From positions 682,001 through 746,000 of the forward strand of contig JAHGAU010000001.1 of NCBI GenBank assembly GCA_019925105.1: 64,000 nt of DNA. Direction: 5' to 3'. Shown here piece after piece: positions 1 to 12,402 of this stretch. How positions within the stretch are numbered: the stretch's first letter is position 1; each line of letters begins with the position of its first letter. The stretch comes from Niebla homalea. Its lineage: Eukaryota; Ascomycota; Lecanoromycetes; Lecanorales; Ramalinaceae. A model generated the notes under the pieces. The model was not told the origin of the DNA. It worked only from the letters and a program-made list of their open reading frames with translations, and made no database searches. Position numbers and translations under genes: made by a program.

Positions 1-1
1 A

Positions 2-562
2 TCATCATCATCATCATTATTCGCCAACCACACCACCACCACCACCACCACCCCCACCACCCGCGCGGACGCAAGCGCTGACGCCGCCAACGCCGCCGAC
101 AACCCCAACCACTACGCGCTCTCCTACCACTTCTTCGACATCGTCGCTGCCGAGGACACCAAGCGGATCTACACCACCGCGCACAACGTCCGGCTGCCGC
201 ACTTCCCGCCATCCACCCCCGTGTCCTCGTTGCTGGCGATGACGACGCCGCCACCACCTGCGGAGGGCAGAGCGCGGGGCCGGAACGAGGCGAAGTGGGT
301 CGGGGTGATCATGACGCTGGTGCGGTTGGTGCAGGCGGAGACGGATATGTTGGTTGTCGTGAATGTCCCGTTTGTGCCTGGGGAGGAGGGGCAGGGGGAG
401 GGGGGGGAGGGTGAGGAGGTGGTGGATTTCGAGAGGGGGGTGTACGGACGGGTGGTGGAGGAAGGGAGGGCCATTATGGACGGGGTGTTGGGGAGTCTGA
501 GGGTGGTGGATTGGGGGTTATTTGGTGATGATGGGGGAAATGGAGAGGGGGAAAGCGAGTGA
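2..562 (+). CDS. MOG1: Ran-binding nuclear import factor Mog1, 3' part
   Basis: The frame is open from the left edge to a TGA at 560-562, so the 5' end lies outside the window. Mog1 binds Ran GTPase, stimulates nucleotide release and supports nuclear protein import. Visible family features are the ALSYHFFDIVAAED segment, the strand VGVIMTLVRLVQAETDMLVV leading to NVP, and the closing helix with VDWGLF, in the order expected for the Mog1/PsbP-like fold. A run of Thr codons near the left edge and a Gly/Glu-rich loop (around 380-420) look like low-complexity insertions. It converges with the SprT gene. The call rests on motif memory; the missing N-terminus cannot be judged. Confidence 0.82.
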   Translation, partial: SSSSSLFANHTTTTTTTPTTRADASADAANAADNPNHYALSYHFFDIVAAEDTKRIYTTAHNVRLPHFPPSTPVSSLLAMTTPPPPAEGRARGRNEAKWVGVIMTLVRLVQAETDMLVVVNVPFVPGEEGQGEGGEGEEVVDFERGVYGRVVEEGRAIMDGVLGSLRVVDWGLFGDDGGNGEGESE

Positions 563-724
563 GGGGAGAGAAGGGAGATGAGAGAGGGCAGAGGGTTGTC
601 ATGGTGACGTGCTGGACACGCTCGTGAGGCCAAGCTATTGACACATTTTGAAGTGGATGGAGGAAATCGCTTGAAGGACATAAAACGATGCTGCTTTGAC
701 AACCATCCGCTCAGACCTACGATG

Positions 725-2725
725 CTAATCCACCAAATTGATCAAGTCCAGCTTCTTCAACACCCTATCAACATCATCACCATCACCATCCTTACTCTTC
801 CCCTCAGTCACTTCCTGCACAACCACACTCACCCCACCATCCTTCTCTTTCCCCTTCCCCTTCGTTCCCCTGAACTCCCTCCCCAAAATCGCCATCACCT
901 CCCCAAAGCCCTTCCCCGGATTCTCCCTCCTAACCCTCTCATACCCCACCTTCACAAATTCTTGATACTCACTCCTCTTCTTCTTCCCCCCCTCACCACC
1001 GCCTTCCTGCCCTTTCCTTGGGACCGGCAGCACTTGCACCAATGTGCCCTTGCAACTCCCACAACTATGCTTACTTGGGTCAATACTCTTGCTATGTCTT
1101 TTATACTCGATCCCGCACATCGGGTTCGAACATTGCCAGACATACTTATAGCTGATGTCGTAGCTATGTTTCGTCGTCACCTCGACACCCCTCTCACCAA
1201 ACGCATTGGTGCATTTGGCCGCCCACTGTTTGAACTCCTTGCCGTGGGGGTTATTCTTCACGTTGCTGATCATGAAATTTGCCAAGTGGCAGTACTCGTG
1301 CGCGATCACGTTGATGAGTCGATTTTCATCGTCGATGACCTTTTCAGCTAGCTCGATGGAAGCGTGGTGGCGGACACTTGTTGGTGCTGGAGTAGTGGCG
1401 CTGCTGTCAGATGATGAGGACGATGACTTGTGACGAACGGATTCACGACGCCAGTTCGCTCGGCCAGCCGTGGATGACAGTTTCTTCGACCAGATGAGTT
1501 TGATGCCGCCTGTGGATTCGGCAAGTTGGGATACTTGACCGTCTGTGATTTTCCGGTCTACCTCGTCGAGGAATGAAGCGGCGATGTCGTGTTTGCATTC
1601 ATTGAATGCTTTGCGGCGTTGTTTTGCTGCTTTGTCCCGCTTGATTGGACTTTTCGTTGGGCTTTTTCGTGGAGAACTGCAGGGCGAAGCTTCTCCTGCA
1701 TCGCTATCGTCTGGGGAGATGAAACGGTTTCGATGGGCGGTGGCTGGGGTTTTTCGGGGTGAATACTGGTCGTTCCAATCGTTGATAACCTCCTGGCTCC
1801 AGAAGGCGTCTATACTGGGTCGATGTGGCGTCGGTGGGATCCGGTGTTTTTTGGATGGCGACTGCAGTCGAGGTTTCGAGGGACTTGGGGGCGTGGTGAT
1901 GTTTGGTTGACCAATTTTGATCTTATGTGGAGATCTGGACCTTGGAGGGGAGCTGGAGAGCTATTCAGCACGCTACAGGTAATGTTTGCTCGGGGGTACT
2001 TACTATGTGAGGATCGCTGGACCGTCATCTGACTCTGAGGAGTTACACACCAGCAGTGGCTTCGCATTATGGCCCCTACGTGGTAAAGCGTTGGAGGGCT
2101 CTTTATCGTCGATACTCAGACCCAGGAATTCAGTCGTCGTCAAATCTCCCCTATCCCCATTGCCCTCGCCCTGTTTGTGCGCTTTCCCTCGATTTGTGCC
2201 GCCACGCTTCTTCCTTTGCTCCTTCTTTCGATGATTCACCTCCTCACCTCTGATACTCTCAGAATCAGACACGATGAAGCCAGAGAGATCAGTAAAAGAA
2301 TCGTCTTCTTCAATGGAGCTCGCACTGTCTGACAACTCGTCTTTGCAGAGTCTCGCATCATTTACTTGCGCCTTCGCATTTCTTCTCGGACTCGATCGTA
2401 CGGTGGATTGGACGTCATCTTCCTTAGTCCTGAAAGTTGAAGGCCACAAAAGCTTCGTCGTGTCTGCAGGTGCAAGCAGGCGGACTATGTTATGACTCGC
2501 TGGCTGCAGATTGAGCCCTTCTCTGTTCCCGAGAGTATCATGTTCTTTTTCAGGGGCCTTCTTCGGGCTATAAGTTGCACCCTTGCGGGGCGACCGTTGC
2601 GCCTTCCTTCCTGCCGCCGGCTGTTGAGTGCCCGCTGCATCACCCAGTATCAATGAATTGAGATCAGGCAGCTCATCCTCGCTATCAGCAACGGTGTACG
2701 CGTTCAGCCTCGCCATCCTCTGCAA
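725..2725 (-). CDS. SprT-like zinc metalloprotease, GCNA-type
   Basis: Two exons, 2725-2004 and 1952-725, joined over a 51-bp intron (GTAAGT...CCAG, branch GCTGAAT), give 649 residues. The N-terminal half is disordered and acidic (SDSES, SSIEEDDS) with SPRK/SPTK-type patches. The C-terminal third is a SprT domain with the zinc site HEYCHLANF, a third histidine in NNPHGKEF and a Cys4 zinc ribbon (CSNPMC...CGSC). An acidic tail-plus-SprT layout is known from GCNA/ACRC proteins, which act on DNA-protein crosslinks on chromatin; that role is inferred here. Translation could also start at 2716 (MARLNAYTV). Divergent from the glutathione transferase gene. Confidence 0.85.
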
Positions 2726-3099
2726 AGAAAAATGTGCTGGCAGAAAGTAGACGGTGAGGTCTTGGTGGCGGCAAAAGTAAACATAACAACCGTCCCTAGG
2801 GCAACCGGGCTCTGAATGCCTTCCTCGGCTTTTAGCAAGAGGGGCGAGCTGCAGGCTGCAGGCTGCGGCCTACGGTAGAACGGTGACCGAGGGTGCTGCA
2901 CCCTGACGTCGACTGCGCGGGTGAACCAGTCTCCGCATTTATAATCACATTGACGCTCGCACCGCGTGGGATGAAGGATCTCTGCGGAGGATTATACATG
3001 GTGTCGGCATACATATAGCAAGCCGGAAAGACTCCATTTGCCTTCTAAATCAAGAGCTTGGTGCTTTTGCTACTGATATTTGCCTCGGTTGTATCCACG
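2726..3099. other. Divergent intergenic region, SprT protease / GST
   Basis: This 374-bp stretch holds the 5' sides of two divergent genes. It contains a TGACGTC, the palindromic CRE/ATF-type octamer core, near 2905 and a short CTGCAGG repeat near 2850. I see no gene. Function of the TGACGTC is inference only. Confidence 0.4.
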
Positions 3100-3989
3100 A
3101 TGTCACAAGAAGTCGAGTTTTTCGAGTAGGTTACACTTGTCGGTGAATGCTGTATACCCGAGCCTTGCCTGTATTTCTTATCAAAGGAAGACAATTGGTG
3201 AAAATTGGTGAAAAGCGTTTGAATTCTTTCTTCGGAAGAATGAAGGTCGAACGAACAATTGAAAAAAGCCAATACTAAGCTTCTCATTTGTTCTACAGCC
3301 TCCCGAGCAAACCCCCTTGCCAAGCATGGTCGCTCAACCCTTGGAAGATTCGCCTTGTCCTCAACTATAAAAACATTCCTTACAAGACCACATGGGTCGA
3401 GTACCCCGACATCGCTCCGACCTTCAAAGCTTTCGGCATCCCACCCAACACCGACGGCACAGAGTACACCATCCCAGCCATCAAGCTCCCCGACGGTCGC
3501 TACATCATGGATTCGGCCAACATCATCCAGGAACTCGAGAAGCTCTACCCGGACCCGCCTTTGCACCTGGACTCTCCAGTCCAGAAACAGCTCCTGGAGT
3601 ATACATCACCGGCTATGGGGCCCTTGAGGCCGGAGATGATGCCAAAGGTCTGGAGGAACCTGTTGAATCCGTCCTCGAAGGAATACTTTGGGCGGACGAG
3701 AGCGGAGAGATTTGGCATGCCGCTGCCGGAGTACGAGAAGCTTGGGGGAGATCCCGCCTTTCGGGATGCGACGCCGGCGTTGAGGCAGATCGGTGACTTG
3801 CTCAGGGCGAACGGGGGACCATTTCTCATGGGTAAGACGCCATGTTATGCCGACTTTGTCCTGCTGGGGGCCATCGAGTTTTGGAAACGCATGGGTGAGG
3901 GGGTCTTTGATCGGGTCATGAAGATTGAGCCTGCGATGGCAACTCTCTATGAGGCTGGCGCACCCTGGCTGGCCCGCAATTCCCACTAG
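3100..3989 (+). CDS. Glutathione S-transferase-like protein
   Basis: Exon 1 is only 26 nt (3100-3125, MSQEVEFF). A 173-bp intron ends at CTACAG (3298) and exon 2 runs 3299-3989, giving 238 residues. The N-terminal thioredoxin-like half starts EVEFFDLPSKPPCQAWSLNP and carries the cis-Pro loop and the GSH-site DSANIIQELE. The helical C-terminal half includes the conserved segment GKTPCYADFVLLGAIEFW. The pattern resembles the etherase/LigE-like and Ure2-like fungal GSTs, which conjugate glutathione to small electrophiles in the cytosol; the true substrate cannot be told. Homologues also occur in metabolite clusters, but no other cluster gene lies here. Confidence 0.85.
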
Positions 3990-4246
3990 CCTTTCCGTAG
4001 TGCTTAGTCGAGTTCATCTTGAGCTGTCTTGTTGCTAGACGGATTGAATCAGAATCTTGCCAGTCGCCTCGGTGGAAGCCCAGGTCCTACTGTTCTTCTT
4101 GAGAGGTAAGATTTGTGCTGTGGATTGGTCCTGGCTGTGAAGGGTGAAATGTGAAGATTCCTTTTTCGCAAAATTGGCTGTCCACGGTGCAAAAGCAGAG
4201 TCATGGAGTTGCCCCTTATGTGTCTTGCAATAAATACCGCTGGCTG

Positions 4247-6331
4247 CTAGCTCTCTTGGTCTCGAAGGGGCGCGCTTGACAGTACGCTACCAATCAACCA
4301 AGCAGGCCACCAGACACACCAGATTATTAATGGTGTCCACATGCCATTGACGTTCCAGCCAAAAGAGCCTTCCATGAGTATATCTGGGACACTCACCCCA
4401 GTAATAAGGCTGACGATCCACAACATCGAAGGCGGTGATAGAACGTATAGTGCCAATCTTGAACAAGCTCGACGATATTTCTCCTCAGATTCATCCTTGT
4501 CAGCATGGATGGAAAGGGACGGTCCCGTGAATGGTAGCGGTATGCACGCTAGGCCTACAAAGAGTGAGAGCGAAAAGTTCAGAGTTGCCAAGGTCGCCAA
4601 GAACATTCCGAGGAGTAGGTGCGAGAGACATTGAATCATCAGCTGGTGCTGAATTGTAAGCTGGGCTCTAACACGGCCAGCCACAACCGCCGGAAGGTTG
4701 ATGGTGGTCATTATGCAGACCAGCAAGACGAGACTCTTGATTCCCATAGACTATATTCCAAGTCAATTACATATTTCCCATGTTGCAAGGGTAGGACTCA
4801 CTTCGCGGGACATGTGATTCAGGATGTACAATGGAATTAGACCAGAAAAGTGAGCAGCAGCAACGAAAGCGATGGGGATGAATAATGGCCGCTCAGCGAG
4901 CCTCAAAGACTCCTTTGGTACCACAGCTGTCATTCCATCCTTCTGCATAAGCTCCATCTCAGGCTTCTGGCCGTTCTCAGGTGTAGCTGAAGCCACTTTG
5001 GGTACATTTGGGCGTCCGCTGCGAACCCACAGGGCAATTGCCATGATGGTGAAATTGGCGGCGACAAGCATGGCGCTTGGTAGATAGGTGCCGATGCTAA
5101 CGAAGCGATCTGCCTGCATAAGGAGGTAGAAGAAGAAGCTCTGGTGGAAATGCTCGAGCAGATTGTTGAGACTGCGGAAGATGCTCTCCACCACCCTTCC
5201 CATCGCCATATCGTCTTCTCGTCCCTCGCCAACGGCTTGCAATGTGATTGCATCCACGTGGTAAGGGATGAAGCTGCTATGTGGTCCGGACGAGTGGCCT
5301 GCTCCTTGGCTTACCATGCCCCGCAGCATCGTCTGCAGGCGTTCGAGGTAGCTGTCGTTGTGCTTGAACATGCGCTGGAATGCAATGCCCATACCCATCT
5401 GTCCACTAGCGATCGAACAAGCAGTGTTGAACAAATCGAGGTTGGGAAGCTGTCCATTGATACCATCATAGACAATGTGGATCTTCTCGAAGTTACGATC
5501 AAGGGCGTTGTCAACCACGACGACACCCTGTAGAGCACCACTTTTGATCGGCAGTGGATCTACAAGGGCCGGATCATGCTCGTTATGGTATGCATCGACC
5601 CAAGCTTGAGGTCCTGCTCTACTGTCAGAAGTCACTAGTATGATTATGTCTTTTGACCAGAGGGACCATCCTATGGTATATCAGCCAAATGTAGTAAAAC
5701 CATCATTCGGTCTTCGTACGGGAAAAATATCGAGCTAGTGTCAGGACCAGCGGGAGTCCGTGGCTGTTCAATTGCCCGTCCATGTTCGTCCATGCCGCAG
5801 CAAGTACGACGGCCTCGGTGGCATCGCTCCTAGGCGCGCGTAGGATGGCATATACATTCTCCCCGCTGAACGTCCTGTTTGCGGCTTCAAAATTGTATTT
5901 TTGAGACGCAGCGCGTAGTCCGGCGGAGTCGAATATCTCATTGAGTGAGGCTGTCTTGCTATTTTCCATATGAGCATTGGAGAGCCTAAATAGCCAGGCA
6001 AGATCGCCCTACAATTCCTGTTCTTGGCTTGCAACCTCTTCGACCTCGTGCTGGTATGCATTAAACACTTGTTGCTCGCTGCCACCAAAGTATGTATGGA
6101 CCTGTCCTGGCAGCAGAGCATTTTCTGAGATGTACGTGTGTCTAGAATAGCTGTCTAATGGTAGCAGTAGCAGCCAAATGAGGCCAATGACTACTAGAAG
6201 AGCCGAAAGGTACGGGGGGGCACGTAGAAGACGAGGATCATGCCTCAGGGCCAGAATGGTTGGCACTTGAGGGCATGTCAGCGTATTCCACCTTACTCAA
6301 TTCTTCGTTAGCACTCACAGAGGCGGGCCAT
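4247..6331 (-). CDS. GAA1: GPI transamidase subunit Gaa1
   Basis: Five exons: 6331-6319, 6265-6013, 5958-5720, 5670-4802 and 4750-4247, with introns of 49-54 bp; the phases close to 625 residues, close to yeast Gaa1 length. The first exon is 13 nt (MARL). The product starts ALRHDPRLLRAPPYLSALL, a cytosolic stub followed by a membrane helix, then YISENALLPGQV, GENVYAILRAPRSD, a long luminal domain, and several C-terminal membrane helices. Gaa1 is an ER membrane subunit of the complex that attaches GPI anchors; its luminal domain resembles M28 peptidases. Identification is firm; the second intron donor (GTAGGG) is the weakest junction. Confidence 0.93.
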
Positions 6332-6934
6332 TCACAAGCTCTCAATAATTGAGACCTTGATTCGGTCTACAGAGAGCTGGTGGTTCTCAAGTGAGAGAGC
6401 TCCACTACTTCTTTTTGGCCGACGCTACCCGGCTCAAACAACCCTCTATGATAGTTAACCCTCGGCTCTCAGCCAATTTCCCTTTTTTTCCCTCACCACT
6501 TGCTTCTTGTCTCCGTTCGACAGCAAAGCATGTCCAGGCCATCCATATCAGCTGATTTGCCAAAGGAACCGTACAATGTACAAGCCAAGGTTTATTGAGC
6601 ATCCTCCGGGTATATCGCAATGGAGTTGACAGTTTTGCAACCACGTTTGCATGATCGAAGGCGGGATCAAATTCAATAGATAGTCCATCAACCGCTTCTA
6701 CTCGCTATGACAGGAATTCAGCAGTCCAGGAGTATTGCATTTCATTTGTTGCAATTCCAGGCCACAGTCTCCGAGCACTGATCGAAGCCTCGCCCCCATG
6801 CACTCTATGTGCTTAGGGGTTTCTATCACGCTGCTACTGGATGGAGAGAAACGCCAGACGCCCATGCATGAACATCAAACAGGATGCTTAGATCTAACCA
6901 AACCCCAAAGCTCAACTACCCACAGACCGCACGG
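6332..6934. other. Intergenic, upstream of GAA1
   Basis: About 600 bp between the GAA1 start and the 3' end of the oxysterol-binding gene. It should hold the GAA1 promoter. Short open frames show no recognisable protein. Confidence 0.4.
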
Positions 6935-8378
6935 CTATGCTCCCGTGACATCGCTCTCCTTGAGCTCCCACTTTCCAGCCTGCAGACCTTCCAGCGCCGT
7001 CACACCATCCTCGCTCAACTTGGGCCTTCCGTCCTGGTGGCTTTCTTTGAAGAAGCGCGGGTGCCACCCATCGCCCTTTTTCTCCCGGTCTTTGGCTTTT
7101 TCGCGTTGCCTTTCTTCAAGCTCGGTTTTCAACTTGGTCGCTTCCTGGAAGTGTTTCTCCTTGATGTTGGTCGTCACCTGTTGCCAGAATCGTTGCGATT
7201 CGTTCGGTAATTGGGAGGTGATTGGGGGCACTATTTTGGGAGTAGGCATGAGCGGACGGAGATCGATGAGCGGGGTAAGTTCCTGTAGTGAAAATATATC
7301 GTTAGTGTCTGTCTTGGAATTTGAAGGATCGGCAGAAAAGATAAAAAGATACCTTTGCGCCAGGCAATTGATAGGAAACAGTCTCATGCCAACAGCCTTC
7401 CACACGTGCTAGAACATCACTCTCATGCACGTCTCGTATACGGTTCGTCTTATCGTTGGATGGATCGTAGGAGAAAACAACGCCCTTGACGCGATTCTGA
7501 GTCCTGCCTAGCCAGCTCTCCTCGAGATACTCCAGGATGCACTTCTGTTTAGTTTGGGGGCACGTCACGAAGCAGGTATCTGCCACACTGATGGATAGGG
7601 AGCCCCGTATTAAGCCCCCTAATGAGGCGATTGGATGTGTCATCTGGTACTCCTCATTATTCCTCCTCTTCAGGTTCAGGAAGATGCCGAGGTTGTGTGC
7701 ACCCGGCGCCACCTTGACGCTCGTTCCTGTGAATTTGGCGGTGATCTGATCGAATCCTCGAGCGCTGATGCCCTTGACGGGGCAGTCAATGTAAAAGGCT
7801 GATACCGGTGGGTGGTGAGAAGTCTGCTCGGTGAGATAGGAGATCCTGACAGATTTGCCCTTTGTATCGATGTGATGGCCAATAGTTTCCTTCTTCTCGT
7901 CTTCCAGTATAGGCGGGGTGCTATCCTCGACCTCCCAGTTGCATCTGAAGAATTCGCCGAGGGTTGAGTTGTAAGGCTTGCATGGCTTGCCTTTGATGTA
8001 TTTCAAGTCCTTGGTAAACCAGAAGCGCAAGACAGCCAGCATGCGACCAAGCGGCTCATCGGAATCATCGACCGCTATGAAGGTCTCAGGTCGGTCCAGA
8101 TAGTTCCAGTATTCGAGGTTGGGTGTGGGTTCGAGAAGCTGAGAGGGAAGCGAAAAGCGGACGGAGGCAATGTCGGAGACGCCAATGAACTTGCGCAGAA
8201 TACCCAAGAAGGTCTTGAGTTTGGAGCTGTCATCGGTTCCGGCTTTGTCTGAGAGGTATGCTGTAGGGATGGATTCGGGCTTCTCTGGTGTATCGGATGT
8301 AGAGGGGGTTGTGGAGGGGGCTGGAGAGGCGTCGGTGGATCGGGTGGAAGACTGGTCACGGGATGAAGACGTGTTCAT
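6935..8378 (-). CDS. Short oxysterol-binding protein (Osh family)
   Basis: Exons 8378-7353 and 7282-6935 flank a 70-bp intron (GTATCT...CTACAG, branch CACTAAC), giving 457 residues. The family signature EQTSHHPPVSAFY is present, as are KPYNSTLGEFFRCNWEVED and the C-terminal WHPRFF. There is no PH domain, ankyrin repeat or FFAT motif visible, so this is a short, lipid-transfer-only OSBP. The KPYN...GEFFRC wording is closer to the Osh6/Osh7-ORP5/8 group (phosphatidylserine/PI4P exchange) than to Osh4, but that is a memory-based leaning. The first 55 residues are Ser/Thr/Pro-rich. I use the ATG at 8378; the frame opens slightly upstream without another ATG. Confidence 0.9.
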
Positions 8379-9923
8379 TGTCACAGTGCAGAAAAGAAGG
8401 CTCCGACCCTGTTAGGGAAATGATTGAGGCAAGATACAGCTGAAGGGAGCTCGGGAGGTGAGCGCGTCGTCCGTCGTCGCCGGCTCTCATTCTGACAAGG
8501 TCACTTTGACTTCGTTCATGCCTCATGGGGCCGCGGGGCATGACGTTTTCCCGCACTTGGCATAAGCCTTGGCGCGCTAGAATCATCGCTTCTTCTGCAC
8601 GTGTTTGATATTCAATAATCACTCCACCACAATCAGCACAATCGGTATCATCAAAACACCATACAACTTCAATCAAATCCGTGCCCGTCAATGAGTAAAT
8701 TTTTCTTCTCTCATTGGAGTACGGGACTTCATATACGCAGTGTGAAGAGGTCTGCATTGAAACTAAAGATCTTCAGATGGCTGGGGCTAGCTCAACAATA
8801 CATTGACTGTTCTTCCGTTACATGCGGCACATGTCTCAATTTCTACCTGATGTAGCTTGGGAGGAAATTGTCGCAAATATTCCTTCAATCTACGGACTAC
8901 CAAAGTAGAGGAGTCCACATGATTGGAAAAACAGGGAGCTGGACAGCTGTCTCGTGGAATTGGAAGTTACCGTTACTCGACTCGCGGATATCGTTCCGAG
9001 CTCCTTCTCAGCACAGCCACACCCAATCTGCACTCTGACGCATTGGCTTTATTGCCACCGAGATCGACATCTGCACTAATGTGCTGGCGGTGGCTCGGGT
9101 GGCTCGACCAGCCTATCATTAATCCATGTCGCTGTGCTAAAAGAGTCTGGAACTGTGCACGCGCATCGAACAGCGAATTCGTTCCCCTAGGCGCTCGAAT
9201 CCCTGTAGTAACGTCATGGCACACGCATGAGGAGATGAGTGGGCATTGAATGTATGTGCTATGGATGATCGATGAAAGAAGATACGAGGTGTCTGCATGA
9301 AGTGCCCAGGTGTACTGAGATGTACGCATACATGCTGATATATACGTGTGTCATAAGAGTGCCTTGCATAACGGCTCGGTAACAAGCAGTTCCACCAGAG
9401 CATAGCAGAGGACAACGTGCCACGTCAAATAGCTCGACTTGGATAATTATTGGGTTTTGCTATATACATCAGGATTAGATCACGTCGCAGTAGATGGCTG
9501 CAAGGAATAAGGAAAATGTGCATGTTGCCGGACAAGCTACCGGTCTTCAATCAAATGTGTTTGAATCGTTGGTTGTGTGCGGGAATATGTACGGGTGACT
9601 TGTGTCGGAGAGAATTATGCAACAGTCATCAGTTCGTAAAATAGACGGAAATCAACCATCTCCAACGCTTGCATACTGTCCTGGCCAGGTCCAGCTGCTG
9701 GGTATCATCGTCTGTATCCTTTCTTCTGTCCATCGTAATAGTAGAGTATCATACATTTTCTGGCGAACCAAGCCGGCTAGATGCACACCGACCTTGGTTG
9801 GAGGAGCGCCCTCGAGTAGTGAAGCTGATGTAAAAGGTAGTAAGAGGTTGGCATGGCATTTTGCGTGACATGTCTCGGGAAAGATTGTACACCATTAGGG
9901 CAAGAGTCCGTTGCGTCGACAGG
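8379..9923. other. Intergenic, 1.5 kb
   Basis: Lies between the 3' end of the Grainyhead-like gene and the start of the oxysterol-binding gene, both on the minus strand. Short overlapping open frames on both strands around 8920-9420 resemble no family and have no splice partners that I could find. I see no RNA gene. Confidence 0.4.
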
Positions 9924-12402
9924 CTAGAAGATGAGCCTCATCTCGAAGATCGCGGAGCAGGGTTTCGAAGGGGTTTCAGATGCTGTAGGTGTTGTCTCTC
10001 CAGAATTGGGCTCAGTCTTCGCTTTGAAGGCGGTGTCGACATTGGTGAACTCGACCATCATATCTTGTCCTTCCGGAAGTTCTCGGACTGATTCGTCATC
10101 GACCAGTATCTTCAGTCCCTTCTTATTGATGCGAAGGACGCGTTTAACACCACCACGGTCGACCCCGCACTTGGAAGTGATGCTCCTCACGAGATCCTGC
10201 AATGTCCGCTCCACTAGATATACGGCCCGGTATACATCGCTCTCAGGTCGACTACCAGTGAATTTGATCAAGACATAGAAGCATGCAATTGGCTTGATGC
10301 ATCGTTCAGGGGGTGCCTGATAAGAAGTGTCGACTCCGAACGCCTCGATCCAGCTGGGCATGTTATGTCCAGCATTCTCTCGGGGAATTCTAGTCGTGTC
10401 GAACGCAAAGTTGTGATTCTCGAAGTTGGCGAAGTTCTCCCAGTCGTTGCGATCTTGTTGATGATCTGGAAATCCATCCGGCTTTGACAATGTCTGTGCA
10501 TGCTCCGAAGGTTTCGAGGATTCCTGATCGATGTCGGTGATCGTAGAAGACGATCCACTAGTTGGAGTGCTCCCGTCATTGATCCTGGCCGACTCTTGTG
10601 AGACCCCACGGTCCATTGGCAATGGCCTCGTCAAATCATTCGGTTCTCCCGTCAAGGTCACGGGATATTCATCAGGATCGTCCTGTGCGTAGCCCTTCAA
10701 GTAGAGAATGCTCACGGGCCTCGTGGAGCTGAACATGTCCTGCATCGTCGCCAGTCTGACGTGCAGATCATCTTCGACCGTAGGCCGTCCGCTTGAGCCT
10801 TGGGAGGACAGAGACCAAGTCCGCTTGGGTTTCTGCACCTTACCTGCTTTGTGACTGATCGCTTTTTGACCTGCGGTTTCGCTGCGTTTTCGCTTGCCGC
10901 CATCCTTGACACCATGTTCAACCTGGCTGATCTGGTGCTTAATTTTGTCGATGGTTTTCTTGATATGTGCAATGTCGTTCGATAGCTTCCGCTCGGCTCC
11001 GTGATCTCTGAACAACTTGACTTTGCAGAAACACACCTCTGTTTCTGCGCCCGGCATTGACTCTGGGGTGCCGAACGAGAGAATCTCGGTTTTGGCGCAG
11101 AGTCGGACAGGAATGCCTTTGACGCCCTTGGAGTGGCTAAAGTCGGTTGAGAGGAAGTTGAAACGAACAGCAAGGTTGCAATCTGCGGTTGCCGAGCCTG
11201 GGTTGGGTGACCAAGTCACAGCAAAGGAGTCAAACGAAGCCATCTCCAACTCAACTCGCGAATGGCGAGTATCTGGGTCTGCTCCATGATTTGGATCGAC
11301 GTATTCGACCGCTTGGAGTCGTCCGTCTCTCAGGTGCGCCTCAGCAAGCCCTCTTCCTTCTTTCCACAGCTGCCAACATGCTGAAGGCCGCTGTCGGTGC
11401 TCTTCGTCTTCAAATGAGATACGGATGACAGTGCGATACCTAACGGGGTGGGGTGAAAGACCAAACCCATTGCTATCATTGATCGATATAGCATATGCTT
11501 GGCCTTTGTTGAGATACGTCAAGGGTATCTCATCGGATTGCTTGATCATCGCGGTTGGCGCGTTAAGTGTAACTTGAAAACGGAACCTTCAGAGTGGGAT
11601 TAGCTAAGATTCCTGCCATGTCGAGCGGACAAGAACGTACTTTTCTGGCGTTGCGGCTTGCGCAAGAGCGGTAGAGTTGCTGTAAGAATTCGCAGGATAT
11701 TCCCGATATCTTAATAACTCTGTGCTGTCCATCATCTGCACGGGCTTCTGGACTGGTGTGCGTGTCTGCTCCACGGTCTCGTATCCCGAGTCCTGATTAA
11801 CAAAAGTACTTGGGGCAAAGCTTTGCTGCTGTTGCTGCAGATCGCCGTGTGGCTGAAAGGAGTGGGCGTGGAGCAAGTGAGGCTGGAAGCCATGCATGTC
11901 TGTCGCGGATGTTGGATGGCTGTCGTCGGAAGAGAGTGGAGTTCCCAACTGGAAAGGAGCGCCAGGTGTTTGTAAATCATGGGGTTGACTTTGAAAATTG
12001 GAAATCTGGTCTGTTCCTGAAATGAGATTTGTGACTTCGGGTTGAACGAAATGAGAGAACGAGAAAGAATTGGTATCCAGGACGGATGGGGTGAATCTCC
12101 AAGCCTCGTGGTTTCCAAACAAGCTCTCGTGCGCCTTGCCGTTCTCATGATCGATATAAGATTGGCTGTGATCCATTGTCTGGACCGCTGGCGTGCTGAG
12201 TAGAGGGGCGATTTCACTCGACGTCGTCACAGAAATGGGAGTTGGAGAGCACAACCCTACTTGAGGGAAGTTCTTCTTGAAGGCAGCATAAAACTCCGGC
12301 GTGGGTTTCTGTTTATTCCTACTGCCGACAGTGTCAACTCGGTCAGGGCAATGGTGAAGACTTGGTGATGAAGAAGCCAATGTCTTACCGATTGCGAAAC
12401 AT
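9924..12402 (-). CDS. Grainyhead/CP2-family transcription factor
   Basis: Three exons, 12402-12389 (14 nt, MFRN plus two bases), 12321-11641 and 11586-9924, with introns of 67 and 54 bp; total 785 residues. The N-terminal third is low-complexity with a short polyQ run and looks like an activation region. The DNA-binding domain starts near residue 235 (FRFQVTLNAPTAM, LTYLNKGQAYAI, VIRISFEDEEHR) and continues past FNFLSTDFSHSKGVKGIPVR. The C-terminus carries the ubiquitin-like fold typical of the family (VKRVLRINKKGLKILVDDE). The N. crassa homologue csp-2 controls conidial separation and cell-wall remodelling; the same role here is inference. An upstream gap of 1.5 kb could carry its control region. 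Confidence 0.92.

Noticed and set aside
8923..9415. Overlapping open frames on both strands
   Set aside because: No family motif, no signal peptide, no splice partners, and composition is like the surrounding non-coding DNA.
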